A stretch of DNA of 64,000 nt from positions 1-64,000 of the forward strand of contig DAORKJ010000008.1 of NCBI GenBank assembly GCA_035439505.1. Direction: 5' to 3'. The position numbers and the translations under genes are program-made. The notes under the pieces were generated by a model. That model saw nothing but the letters and a program-made list of their open reading frames with translations. It made no database searches and was not told where the DNA came from. This DNA is from UBA7236 sp035439505. Lineage in GTDB: Bacteria; Bacteroidota; Bacteroidia; Chitinophagales; BACL12. This document shows positions 23,818-32,307 of this stretch, in pieces. Position 1 is the stretch's first letter, and every line of letters begins with the position of its first letter.

Positions 23818-26800
23818 TCAATTTTGACTTAAGCCGCGAAAATCAACCGGCACAACCTTACTTATACCTTGTTCAGGCATGGTAACACCATAAATTACGT
23901 CAACTTCAGCCATTGTGCGTTTGTTGTGCGTCACAATAATAAATTGTGATTTATCTGCAAACTTTCTGATGGTGTTATTAAACTTCATAATGTTGTTATC
24001 ATCCAATGGTGCATCCACCTCATCGAGAATACAGAATGGAGCCGGTTTAATGAGGTAGAGTGCAAACAATAAACTCATACCGGTTAATGTTTTTTCTCCA
24101 CCACTCAACTGGTCAATTACCTGTGGTTTTTTACCTTTTGGTTTAGCTATGATTTCAATTTGTGCTTCGAGCGGATCGTAGTCGTCTTTTAAAATTAAAT
24201 CGCAATCATCTTCTTCATTAAATAATGAGCGGAATACCATTTTGAAGTTATCGCGAATTTGCACAAATGCATCATCGAATTTTTTTCTTGCCGTTTCATC
24301 TATTTCCTGAATTGTAGTAAGTAACGATGCTTTGGCACTTAATAAATCTTCACGTTGTGTTTTAATAAAATCATAACGTGTTTTCATTTCTTCAAATGCC
24401 TGAATAGCCATAGGGTTTACTTCCCCATAATTTTCTATCCGTTTTTTAGCAGCATCCACTTTTTCCTGTAATTCAGTAATGGTGATATCCTGCGGAGGTG
24501 CATTATCAATTATACTGTCTAATTCAACCTGGAATTCCACCCACAAACGTTCTTTAATTCCGGCTAACTGCACCTTCATATCGTTGAGGCTGTCTTTTAT
24601 TGAGCCTAATGCATGATCACTGCTGTCTTTCTTTTTCTGTAATGCTTTAATTTTTTCTTCTGTTTCAGCAACTTCACCACGACTTCCATAATACGTTTCT
24701 TCCTCACGACCGAGCATTTGTTCCATCACGGCCTTTTCATCGTACATTTTTAATAATACCTCACGTATTTCTTCCAATTTAACATTTGTATCGGTTATTT
24801 CCTGAACAACTTCCTCTAATTGTTTCTTGCTGGAATTAACAGTCGCAATTGCCTCATCTCTGCGTGAGCGTTTGTAATTTAAATCCTGTTCAACACTTTG
24901 GAATTTATTGAGCTGTTGATGGTATTTAATGTTTTCCTGATTGTACTGATTGCTATGGAAATTTAATTTTTCTGCTACTTCGCGATAAGCAACTTCCATA
25001 TCCAACAATTCGCGCTGACGTTCTTCTTTTAACGCCATTTGTTTTTCGTGCGACTCATTCAGCTTGATACTCTCTTCATCAGTTTCCTGAATTTGACGGG
25101 TGAAAGCTGCTTTTTTATCTTCCATTTGTTGCAACAACTGCTCCAGCGATTCTATTCTCGCTTTGGTTGCAATTGATTGTTGCACTACTTTATTTAATTC
25201 TTCACGGGCAATTTGAATAGCCTTATCGTGACTGGATTGTTGTAATTCCTGTAATTGAGTTTGTTTTTCTTTAAGGGCATTATTAATTACGCTTTCTTCC
25301 TCCTGAAACTGTTTGATAGCAGCTTCAAGTGTCTCCAATGTTTTTTCACGGCCAATTCGTTTGCCCTTAAATAAACCTACCGAACCACCTGTAATTGTTT
25401 TTCCGGACTTCGCAATTTTTCCTGATTTATGTAATAAATGCACATCAGGATGAGCAGCACTTATTTTTGCACTTACAACGGCAAAATCTTCATCTCCGGC
25501 AACAATATATACATTGCCCAATAAGTGATTTACCAGTGCACTATATTTATCGTTTACACTAATTACATCTAATGCAGCTACTACACCATCAATTGGTTTT
25601 GCAGCGTTGCCATTTTTAAATTCCGAAAGTAAAAAGAAGTTAGCGCGACCTTTTTCTTTATTGGCCAATTCATTTACCGCTTCAATGGCATGAGCCATAT
25701 TTTGAACGATATAATAATTTAACCAAGGGTCGAGGAAACTTTCAATGGCTGTTTTATAATCATCTTTACAACTTACCACATCTGAAAGTAGCGGTGACTC
25801 TTTCATACTTGGCACATTCTTTTTCAAGTATTTGATAGATTCAGGGAATCCTTCAAAACTTTCAAACATGTTTTTGGTAAGATTAAATTCATTTTTCTTC
25901 GCATCGAGACTTCTGCGAGCATTACCTAATTCGGTGCGCGTTTTTTCAATGTCTTTTTGTAACGCAGAAATCGTATTTTTTAATTCATTTTCCGATTTCA
26001 CCAAATCATCAACTTTAGCTTGTGCCTCTGCTTTAGCGGCATCAAAACCAACTAATTCTGTGCGTAAAGGGTCTAGTTTATCACCGTGGCTTCCTTTATC
26101 CGATTCGATATTGCCTAACTCGCGATGGTAATTTTCCAAACGCACCTTGTTGATGGCTATCTTTTTATCTACATCGTATAATTCGCGCTCAGCTGATTTA
26201 AAGATGTTTTGTGTGGTTTCCAGTTTTTCACGGAAAACATCATGATCGTTTTTGGCTTTTTCCAGTTCTTCCAAAAATTTCTGGAGCGACTGTTTAATAC
26301 CACCTAAACGTTCAATTTCTTCAGCTACACGTTGTTCTAAGCCTGCAATGTCACCTTCTGTGGATGCGATGTAAGCTTCAGCTTCACTGATATTTTTAGT
26401 TAAGCTAACCTGTTTTTCTTCAAGAAACTTGATACGTTCTTTGCTGAGGTTACTGTCATTTTCTTTGGTATGTATATCGTTGGTGACAGCATTGAGGTCC
26501 TTTTGAAGTTTGCTGAGTGATTGCTCTTTATCAATTAAAGCTGTTTTTTTATCGGCTATACTAGCTTCCAATGCCTGAATTTCGGCTTCAATCTGCAGTT
26601 TTGTATCGCTTTCAGCCGTTTGTTGCTCGTTGAGTTGTTTGTAAACGTCTTTTTGCGATTGCAGGGTGAGTACAGCTAAGTCGATACTGTTATCCTTATA
26701 ATCACCCTTCAATTTCTGGTAACGTTGCGCGCGTTTGGCTTGTTTTTCGAGTTCTTTAAGGTTGTTTTCAATTTCAAACAACAAATCCTCTACACGATCA

Positions 26801-27363
26801 AGGTCAACCTGAGTTGCACTCAATTTATTGAGTGTTTCCTTTTTGCGTGTTTTGTATTTAGAAATACCGGCAGCCTGTTCAAATAATTTACGGCGCGAAT
26901 TGTCTTTGTCGTGCAAAATATCATCCAGCATACCCAACTCAATAATAGAGTAGGAGTCGGTGCTGATACCTGTATCCATGAACAGGTTATGAATATCTTT
27001 TAAGCGGCAGGTTACTCCGTTGATGCGGTATTCACTTTCACCTGTTTTAAAGTAGTGACGAGAAACGGTAACGGTAGAAAACTCGGTTGCTAAGAGGTTT
27101 CGGGTGTTTTCGAAGGTAAGGCTAACTTCTGCCATTCCTGATGATTTACGAGCCTTAGTCCCGTTGAAAATCAGGTTTTCCATCTTCTCTGTCCTTAATG
27201 CAGTTGGCTTCTGTTCGCCCAATACCCAGCGAATAGCATCAACCACATTCGATTTGCCACAACCATTAGGCCCAACCACACCGGTAATGTTTTCATTAAA
27301 ATGCAATACCGTTTTGTCTGCAAAACTTTTAAATCCCTTGATTTCTAACGTACTTAGTTTCAT
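23818..27363 (-). CDS. smc: Chromosome segregation protein SMC
   Basis: An 1181-residue ATPase that compacts and organises the chromosome. Walker A is GPNGCGKS at residues 31-38, with GEQ shortly after; two very long coiled coils (about 165-500 and 670-1010) flank a hinge (about 505-655, LLSDVVSCKDDYKTAIESFL to ITGGSVGLFKGKRIGREKT). The C-terminal head has the ABC signature LSGGEKTLTG and Walker B FCILDEVDAPLDD. The length is normal. ScpA/ScpB partners are not in the window. The start at 27363 gives the classical MKLSTLEIKGFKSFADKT. Confidence 0.98.
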   Translation of the reverse strand: MKLSTLEIKGFKSFADKTVLHFNENITGVVGPNGCGKSNVVDAIRWVLGEQKPTALRTEKMENLIFNGTKARKSSGMAEVSLTFENTRNLLATEFSTVTVSRHYFKTGESEYRINGVTCRLKDIHNLFMDTGISTDSYSIIELGMLDDILHDKDNSRRKLFEQAAGISKYKTRKKETLNKLSATQVDLDRVEDLLFEIENNLKELEKQAKRAQRYQKLKGDYKDNSIDLAVLTLQSQKDVYKQLNEQQTAESDTKLQIEAEIQALEASIADKKTALIDKEQSLSKLQKDLNAVTNDIHTKENDSNLSKERIKFLEEKQVSLTKNISEAEAYIASTEGDIAGLEQRVAEEIERLGGIKQSLQKFLEELEKAKNDHDVFREKLETTQNIFKSAERELYDVDKKIAINKVRLENYHRELGNIESDKGSHGDKLDPLRTELVGFDAAKAEAQAKVDDLVKSENELKNTISALQKDIEKTRTELGNARRSLDAKKNEFNLTKNMFESFEGFPESIKYLKKNVPSMKESPLLSDVVSCKDDYKTAIESFLDPWLNYYIVQNMAHAIEAVNELANKEKGRANFFLLSEFKNGNAAKPIDGVVAALDVISVNDKYSALVNHLLGNVYIVAGDEDFAVVSAKISAAHPDVHLLHKSGKIAKSGKTITGGSVGLFKGKRIGREKTLETLEAAIKQFQEEESVINNALKEKQTQLQELQQSSHDKAIQIAREELNKVVQQSIATKARIESLEQLLQQMEDKKAAFTRQIQETDEESIKLNESHEKQMALKEERQRELLDMEVAYREVAEKLNFHSNQYNQENIKYHQQLNKFQSVEQDLNYKRSRRDEAIATVNSSKKQLEEVVQEITDTNVKLEEIREVLLKMYDEKAVMEQMLGREEETYYGSRGEVAETEEKIKALQKKKDSSDHALGSIKDSLNDMKVQLAGIKERLWVEFQVELDSIIDNAPPQDITITELQEKVDAAKKRIENYGEVNPMAIQAFEEMKTRYDFIKTQREDLLSAKASLLTTIQEIDETARKKFDDAFVQIRDNFKMVFRSLFNEEDDCDLILKDDYDPLEAQIEIIAKPKGKKPQVIDQLSGGEKTLTGMSLLFALYLIKPAPFCILDEVDAPLDDNNIMKFNNTIRKFADKSQFIIVTHNKRTMAEVDVIYGVTMPEQGISKVVPVDFRGLSQN

Positions 27364-27661
27364 AGTCTCTTTTCCTCAGGCTACAAAGTAAATGTACTGC
27401 CAAGCCATCATCAAAAAAGCACTGAAATTAAAATCAACAATCGTGGATAACTTTAACTTGCGTTGCCCGTTTAAAACCTCCAAAGGCCTGTAAAATCAAC
27501 TATTTTCTGAACATTTTTGTGCATAAACCTATTAGTAACTTCTCCGATTTCAAGCTGCTAAATACCATCCAATAACCTGCCGGAAACTTGTTTAACCGCA
27601 TGTGAATTGCAAAAGGAAAACTATTTGTCAAAAAAATCTAAAAACCCATTATCTTAGTGGC
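27364..27661. other. Intergenic region between divergent smc and a membrane protein, 298 bases
   Basis: No RNA gene seen. A plus-strand TTG (27625-27627), 22 bases, TATCTTAG (27650-27657) resembles the promoter with one mismatch and ends 4 bases before the ATG at 27662. One DnaA-box-like nonamer on the minus strand (TTATCCACG) is isolated. Confidence 0.45.
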
Positions 27662-28183
27662 ATGGATGGGATAGGTTCTATAATCATGTTAATTATCTGG
27701 ATTTTCGTAATCAATTTAATTTCCAGATTTTTTAAAAAGATGTTTGGGAAACAAGACCCTAATAAACCTGTTTCTACTTCTCAGCAAAAACCGCAACAAA
27801 CGTTTCAGGATATTTTTCGTGAACTCCAGAAAAAAATGGAGGAAACACAATCGAAACAAAATATACCTCCATATGCCGAACGCAAAATGATTCCGGTAAA
27901 AGAAGTTAAACCACATGTTGAAGTTAAAAAGGTTAAGCCGGAAGTTAATTTTCAACAAGTTTATCAATCCAAAGATGTTATCTCTGATAGAGAAAAAAAA
28001 TCAGATGCGGAATTCAAGAAATTTATTCGCGAAGAACGCAAACGCGAACACGATGCCGAATCAAGTAAATTAGATAAAAAGATTTATACTTCAGAAGCAC
28101 AAGAGGAACAGGGTGTTCCATTCGAACTTGATTTACGAAATGCTATTATAGGCAGTATCATTTTAGAACGCCCATACTCATAA
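27662..28183 (+). CDS. Membrane-anchored charged protein of unknown function
   Basis: A 173-residue protein: an N-terminal membrane helix (IGSIIMLIIWIFVINLISRFF), then a Lys/Glu/Gln-rich, probably disordered or coiled segment (PQQTFQDIFRELQKKMEETQS; repeated EVK-type blocks; REERKRE), ending with a small ordered block PFELDLRNAIIGSIILERPY. The last block recurs in Bacteroidota hypothetical proteins as far as I recall; function unknown. The start at 27662 keeps the helix at the N-terminus; a GTG 20 codons upstream is the alternative. Its last 6 bases overlap the end of the aspartate kinase gene on the other strand. Confidence 0.75.
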   Translation: MDGIGSIIMLIIWIFVINLISRFFKKMFGKQDPNKPVSTSQQKPQQTFQDIFRELQKKMEETQSKQNIPPYAERKMIPVKEVKPHVEVKKVKPEVNFQQVYQSKDVISDREKKSDAEFKKFIREERKREHDAESSKLDKKIYTSEAQEEQGVPFELDLRNAIIGSIILERPYS

Positions 28184-29422
28184 TAACACCTGCATTGTTT
28201 TTCTAGTTACCTGTTCAAGGTAAGGTGTTTGGCCGTTAGCAAATGATTTCATTGCTTTTGTTACAATATAATTCCGAATTGTAATCAATTTTAATTTATT
28301 ATTTGAACGTACTTCTCCCTGTGAAAAAATAAGTTTTAATTCATCTTTTATTATTCGCGTTACATCATCATTATCATCAACAACAACCGATACCGATTGT
28401 GCAGCTTTTTGAATAATATTGATACTGAGTTTGTGTTTGATAAATACATTATAAATAATGGCCATTTGTTCATCATCAACAAATGATACTTTCGACGGAA
28501 TAATTGAAATAAGCGTCTGGTTGGGCTTTTCCATGGTAATTGGCGGGTAATCAATCACCTTGTCGTTAGTTTGTATCACAGTTCCTGGTAGCTCAGGATT
28601 AATAAATGATTTCACAAACAAAGGAATTGATTTTTGTTCAAGTGGATGAATCGTTTTTGGATGAATTACCGATGCGCCGTAATAAGTTATTTCTGTTGCT
28701 TCATAATAAGTAAGTTCCGGTATTTCAATTGCATCAGGATATAATTTTGGGTCAGCATTTAATACAGCAGGAACGTCTTTCCAAATCCATAAACCTTCAG
28801 CTAATAATATATTGGCAAAAATAGCACCGGTATAATCAGAACCTTCTCGGCCTAATGTAGTTGTGTATTTTTGATTACCTCCAATAAATCCTTGCGTAAC
28901 AATATGATTTTGTTGTAAAATTGGTGAAACGGTTGCTGTTATTTGTTGTGAAGTTTTTTCCCAATTTACCACTCCGGTTCTCCATGTACTATCAGTAGCA
29001 ATTAATGTGCGCGCATCTATCCAGGTATTATCGATATTTTGTTGCGATAAATAGGCACTTAAAATACTGCTTGAAATTAATTCCCCAATACTAACCACCT
29101 GATCATAATATTGCGGATATGCCATGTGGCGATTGCCTTCAATTTGCTGAATAATTAAATCAATAAAATAAGGTAATTCAACATGAATTTGTAAATCGTT
29201 GATAATGTTTTGATGATTGTTAAATAATTGATTTATTGCTTCGTTGTAGTCATTATTGGCATAACCCAAATTCACAATTTGTTCAAGGGCATTTGTTGTT
29301 TTTCCCATTGCTGATACAACAATAACTGCATTACCACCTGTGTAATTTTTAATTATTGTTGCTACGTTTTTTACACCCGCTGCATCTTTAACTGATGCCC
29401 CGCCAAATTTGAAAACTTTCAT
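28178..29422 (-). CDS. lysC: Aspartate kinase
   Basis: A 414-residue enzyme phosphorylating L-aspartate, first step toward lysine, threonine and methionine. KVFKFGGASVKDA at the N-terminus is the ATP-binding signature; VVSAMGKTTNAL, TLGREGSDYTGAIFANIL and the ACT-type C-terminal region (LISIIPSKVSFVDDEQMAIIYNVFIKHKLSINIIQKAAQSVSVVVDD) follow. There is no homoserine dehydrogenase domain, so it is monofunctional. The promoter at 29427-29455 lies inside a possible 11-codon upstream extension and ends 4 bases before the ATG at 29422, fixing this start. Confidence 0.95.
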   Translation of the reverse strand: MKVFKFGGASVKDAAGVKNVATIIKNYTGGNAVIVVSAMGKTTNALEQIVNLGYANNDYNEAINQLFNNHQNIINDLQIHVELPYFIDLIIQQIEGNRHMAYPQYYDQVVSIGELISSSILSAYLSQQNIDNTWIDARTLIATDSTWRTGVVNWEKTSQQITATVSPILQQNHIVTQGFIGGNQKYTTTLGREGSDYTGAIFANILLAEGLWIWKDVPAVLNADPKLYPDAIEIPELTYYEATEITYYGASVIHPKTIHPLEQKSIPLFVKSFINPELPGTVIQTNDKVIDYPPITMEKPNQTLISIIPSKVSFVDDEQMAIIYNVFIKHKLSINIIQKAAQSVSVVVDDNDDVTRIIKDELKLIFSQGEVRSNNKLKLITIRNYIVTKAMKSFANGQTPYLEQVTRKTMQVLL

Positions 29423-29426
29423 GCTG

Positions 29427-29455
29427 CAAAGATAGATGCTGATAATTGATAACAA
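29427..29455 (-). promoter_or_regulatory. Promoter of aspartate kinase, implying a leaderless mRNA
   Basis: On the minus strand TTG (29455-29453), 18 bases, TATCTTTG (29434-29427). Only 4 bases separate the -7 box from the ATG. Confidence 0.65.
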
Positions 29456-29480
29456 ACCTAACCCGATGAAGAAAATTGTA

Positions 29481-29924
29481 TTAAGCTAATCGACAAGTAA
29501 TCCAGTCGTGTAAATACTCTGCCTGATATTTATTGTAAAAACGAATTGCCGGTTCGTTCCAATCCAGTACTTGCCATTTCAAAATGCAGTTTTGCTTTTT
29601 AGCTTCATCTAGCACAGCATCAAACAGGAGTTTGCCAATGCCTTTGCCTCTATAGGTCTCATCCACAACAAAATCTTCAAGCCAAATATAAGCACCTTTC
29701 CAGGTAGAATATGCCTGATAATAAAGTGCCATGCCAATAATTTCCTCGTTTTTAGCGGAAACGGCTACTATTACATCGAACTTATTTGCTTCAAAATCAA
29801 TAATATATAACTCAGGGGTAGTCACCACTTGCTCCGGAGCTTTTTCGTAGGTAGCCAATTGTTTTACCATGCCGTGAACAGCATACATATCGGCAGTTAC
29901 AGCCTTTCTGATGTAAAAATCCAT
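29481..29924 (-). CDS. GNAT-family N-acetyltransferase
   Basis: A 147-residue acetyl-CoA-dependent transferase. The acetyl-CoA loop is VDETYRGKGIGKLLFDAVL, with the preceding strand WLEDFVV, and the C-terminal WQVLDWNEPAIRFYNKYQAEYLHDW closes the fold. The layout, with YIRKAVTADMYAVHGMVKQLATYEKAPEQVVTT at the start, resembles diamine/thialysine acetyltransferases (SSAT-like); substrate assignment is tentative. Divergent from fbp, with the two promoters in about 60 bases between them. Confidence 0.92.
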   Translation of the reverse strand: MDFYIRKAVTADMYAVHGMVKQLATYEKAPEQVVTTPELYIIDFEANKFDVIVAVSAKNEEIIGMALYYQAYSTWKGAYIWLEDFVVDETYRGKGIGKLLFDAVLDEAKKQNCILKWQVLDWNEPAIRFYNKYQAEYLHDWITCRLA

Positions 29925-29928
29925 GTCT

Positions 29929-29962
29929 CAAAAATACGTCGTTACCCATAAAATTCTTACAA
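29929..29962 (-). promoter_or_regulatory. Promoter of the acetyltransferase, implying a leaderless mRNA
   Basis: On the minus strand TTG (29962-29960), 23 bases, TATTTTTG (29936-29929), ending 4 bases before the ATG at 29924. Confidence 0.55.
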
Positions 29963-29978
29963 CAGCAGGTTTTTGTGT

Positions 29979-29986
29979 TAACTTTG
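29979..29986 (+). promoter_or_regulatory. -7 box of fbp
   Basis: TAACTTTG, identical to the pyrR -7 box, 17 bases before the fbp ATG at 30004. No good TTG at the -33 distance. It shows that the open frame extending upstream of 30004 is not the start. Confidence 0.55.
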
Positions 29987-30003
29987 CATCAACAATCGGA
30001 CTT

Positions 30004-31020
30004 ATGAAGGTAAAAACACTAGGAGAATTTGTAATTGAACGTCAAAGCGATTTCCCCTTCGCTACCGGAGAACTTACCCGCTTATTATCAGATATCAGTA
30101 TTGCCGCTAAAATTGTCAACCGCGAAGTAAATAAAGCCGGTTTAGTTGATATTTTAGGTGCTCAGGGCAGCGAAAATATGAGTGGTGAAGCGCAGCAGAA
30201 GCTGGATGTTTACGCTAACAATCAATTTATGAGTGCACTGATGGCAGGTGGTGAAGTATGCGGATTTGCCAGTGAAGAAGAAGATAATTTCATCAGTTTT
30301 AACGGTGCTATCTCCAAATCAGGTAAATATGTGGTATTAATCGACCCGTTAGATGGTTCCAGCAATATTGATGTTAACGTGTCTATCGGGACTATTTTCT
30401 CCATTTACCGCCGTTTGAGCCTAAGTGGTGGTGCTACTTTGGAGGATTTTCTTCAAAAAGGGACCGAACAGGCAGCAGCCGGTTATATTATTTACGGTTC
30501 ATCAACCATGATGGTGTATACAACCGGTAATGGTGTGAACGGATTTACATTAGACCCATCTATTGGTGAATTTTGTTTGTCGCACCCGGGCATAACTATT
30601 CCGAATAAAGGCATTATCTACTCCATTAATGAAGGTAACTACGTGCATTTTCCTGAGGGTGTGAAGCGTTATATTAAATATACCCAGGAAGAAGACCTCA
30701 AAACGCAACGACCTTATACAAGTCGATACATTGGCTCATTAGTTGCCGATTTCCACCGCAATATGCTGAAAGGAGGGGTTTATCTCTATCCTGAAACGGC
30801 AAAATCGCCAAAAGGCAAGTTGCGTTTATTGTATGAATGTAATCCATTAGCCTTTATTGCTGAACAGGCAGGAGGAATGGCTTCCAACGGCACAAAACGT
30901 ATTCTGGATATTGAACCTAAAGAATTACATCAAAAAACACCTTTATATATCGGCTCAAGTGCAATGGTGGAAAAGATAGAGGAGTTTTTGGAGCGTCATT
31001 TGGAGTTGTCCAGAAAGTAA
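30004..31020 (+). CDS. fbp: Fructose-1,6-bisphosphatase class I
   Basis: A 338-residue cytosolic enzyme removing the 1-phosphate from fructose 1,6-bisphosphate in gluconeogenesis. The start MKVKTLGEFVIERQSDFP is typical. KYVVLIDPLDGSSNIDVNVSIGTIFSIYRR carries the metal-binding DPLDGSSN, SEEEDN supplies acidic ligands, and LYECNPLAFIAEQAGG is the C-terminal signature. The length is normal. The gene ends 13 bases from the end of the RNase HI gene on the other strand. Confidence 0.97.
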   Translation: MKVKTLGEFVIERQSDFPFATGELTRLLSDISIAAKIVNREVNKAGLVDILGAQGSENMSGEAQQKLDVYANNQFMSALMAGGEVCGFASEEEDNFISFNGAISKSGKYVVLIDPLDGSSNIDVNVSIGTIFSIYRRLSLSGGATLEDFLQKGTEQAAAGYIIYGSSTMMVYTTGNGVNGFTLDPSIGEFCLSHPGITIPNKGIIYSINEGNYVHFPEGVKRYIKYTQEEDLKTQRPYTSRYIGSLVADFHRNMLKGGVYLYPETAKSPKGKLRLLYECNPLAFIAEQAGGMASNGTKRILDIEPKELHQKTPLYIGSSAMVEKIEEFLERHLELSRK

Positions 31021-31033
31021 TATCGGCACGCGC

Positions 31034-31504
31034 TTAGTCTTTGCTAAATAATTCGTTGGTTTCGTAGTATTCGTCGATGGTCAAACGATTACCTTCTGCA
31101 GCTGCAACTGCCAGTGCATCACATCTTTCATTTTCGGGGTGACCGGCATGACCTTTAACCCAAACGAGTTTTACCTTGTGTTTAGCATAACTCCGCATCA
31201 GTCGCATCCAAAGGTCCTGATTTTTCTTTTTGGCAAATCTGGTTTTCATCCAATTATATATCCATCCTTTATCAATTGCATCAATAAAATATTTCGAATC
31301 GGAGTAGATGGTGATTTGAAGCCCATCCTTTGTCAGCGCTTCTAATCCGGCAATTACAGCCATTAATTCCATGCGGTTATTAGTTGTTTTCCTAAATCCC
31401 CCGGAAAGCTCCTTTTCATGTTTACCAAACCTTAAAATGGTGCCAAAACCACCAGGACCAGGGTTACCTTTTGCCGCCCCGTCTGTATATATGCTTACCG
31501 TCAT
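31034..31504 (-). CDS. rnhA: Ribonuclease HI
   Basis: A 156-residue endonuclease that cuts the RNA strand of RNA-DNA hybrids. All four catalytic carboxylates are visible: Asp8 (IYTDGAAKGNPGPGGFG), Glu46 (NNRMELMAVI), Asp69 (YSDSKYFIDAI) and Asp129 (ENERCDALA). WVKGHAGHPENE with its His is the C-terminal handle. The length and domain layout are standard; there is no N-terminal hybrid-binding domain. Confidence 0.97.
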   Translation of the reverse strand: MTVSIYTDGAAKGNPGPGGFGTILRFGKHEKELSGGFRKTTNNRMELMAVIAGLEALTKDGLQITIYSDSKYFIDAIDKGWIYNWMKTRFAKKKNQDLWMRLMRSYAKHKVKLVWVKGHAGHPENERCDALAVAAAEGNRLTIDEYYETNELFSKD

Positions 31505-31548
31505 GATTAAATGTTAAAAAACCTTTTACGATTTTTGCTTTTAATTAT

Positions 31549-31578
31549 TTGTTAGTCTCTGAAAAATACCTAAATTTT
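31549..31578 (+). promoter_or_regulatory. Likely promoter of the lipoprotein at 31599
   Basis: TTG (31549-31551), 19 bases, TAAATTTT (31571-31578), one mismatch in the last base of the -7 box; 20 bases before the ATG. Confidence 0.4.
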
Positions 31579-31598
31579 ACACCACAACCCGAATATTC

Positions 31599-32072
31599 AT
31601 GAAACAGACACTTATCCTTTTCACCACAGTTTGCCTGCTATTTTCATGCAAACAAACCGAACGCGGTGCTGCAGATACAGAAACACTGTCAAAAAAATTA
31701 TTCGATACGTTGAGGGACAATGATATACAAAAATCGTCAATGTTATTGCCCGATAAAGGAACATTCCGCAAAATAGAAGAAGAAAAAGGTATGGTATACG
31801 AGGATATCGATTTAGCTTACCAGGCCTTTAGTCAAACTGCGGAAGCTAATTTTCATACAGTTCAATTAGCAATGCCAACCTGGGAAAACACCGTGTATGC
31901 GCGATCCACAAAAATAGATGCCAAGTTCGGGAAGCTCCCCACATCAAAGGTTTCAGCTAAATTTGATGCTGAAGGAGAGGCTTATAAATTTGAATTTACT
32001 GCAGTCAAATTTAATAACAGGTGGTTTTATTACGGGGATGCAACATGGGTCGCTAAAACAAAAGCAATTTAA
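31599..32072 (+). CDS. Small lipoprotein of unknown function
   Basis: A 157-residue lipoprotein (LLFSC, Cys17). The mature part has a helical start (TETLSKKLFDTLRDNDIQKSSMLLPDKGTFRKIEEE), a central helix and a beta-rich end (KIDAKFGKLPTSKVSAKFDAEGEAYKFEFTAVKFNNRWFYYGDATWV) that recalls NTF2/DUF4878-like stress domains. I do not assign a family. It is monocistronic, with 235 bases to the next gene. Confidence 0.75.
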   Translation: MKQTLILFTTVCLLFSCKQTERGAADTETLSKKLFDTLRDNDIQKSSMLLPDKGTFRKIEEEKGMVYEDIDLAYQAFSQTAEANFHTVQLAMPTWENTVYARSTKIDAKFGKLPTSKVSAKFDAEGEAYKFEFTAVKFNNRWFYYGDATWVAKTKAI

Positions 32073-32307
32073 TAGTTGAATGGATATTTAATTGATGGTA
32101 TTTCCCAATTAACAAGATCAGTTTTTTGTCAGTAAATGATTAGCATAATAAAAATATGCCCATATACGTTCATTATCAACAAAGCCGTGTTTATTCATTT
32201 TCATATGATTTGATGCTTACTACTCGTTAATAGCCGTAATTTTCGGCTCGATTTTTTCATGTTACTATTTTGCCTATAGTGTAGGTTTACTTTACTGAAA
32301 TTCAATT

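Noticed and set aside
27104..27391. Open frames antisense to smc, here and at 25832-26131
   Set aside because: Shadows of the strongly conserved SMC heads and coils; no start signal, no protein-like pattern.
27442..27450. DnaA-box-like TTATCCACG on the minus strand near smc
   Set aside because: A single imperfect box without AT-rich unwinding region or dnaA; not an origin.
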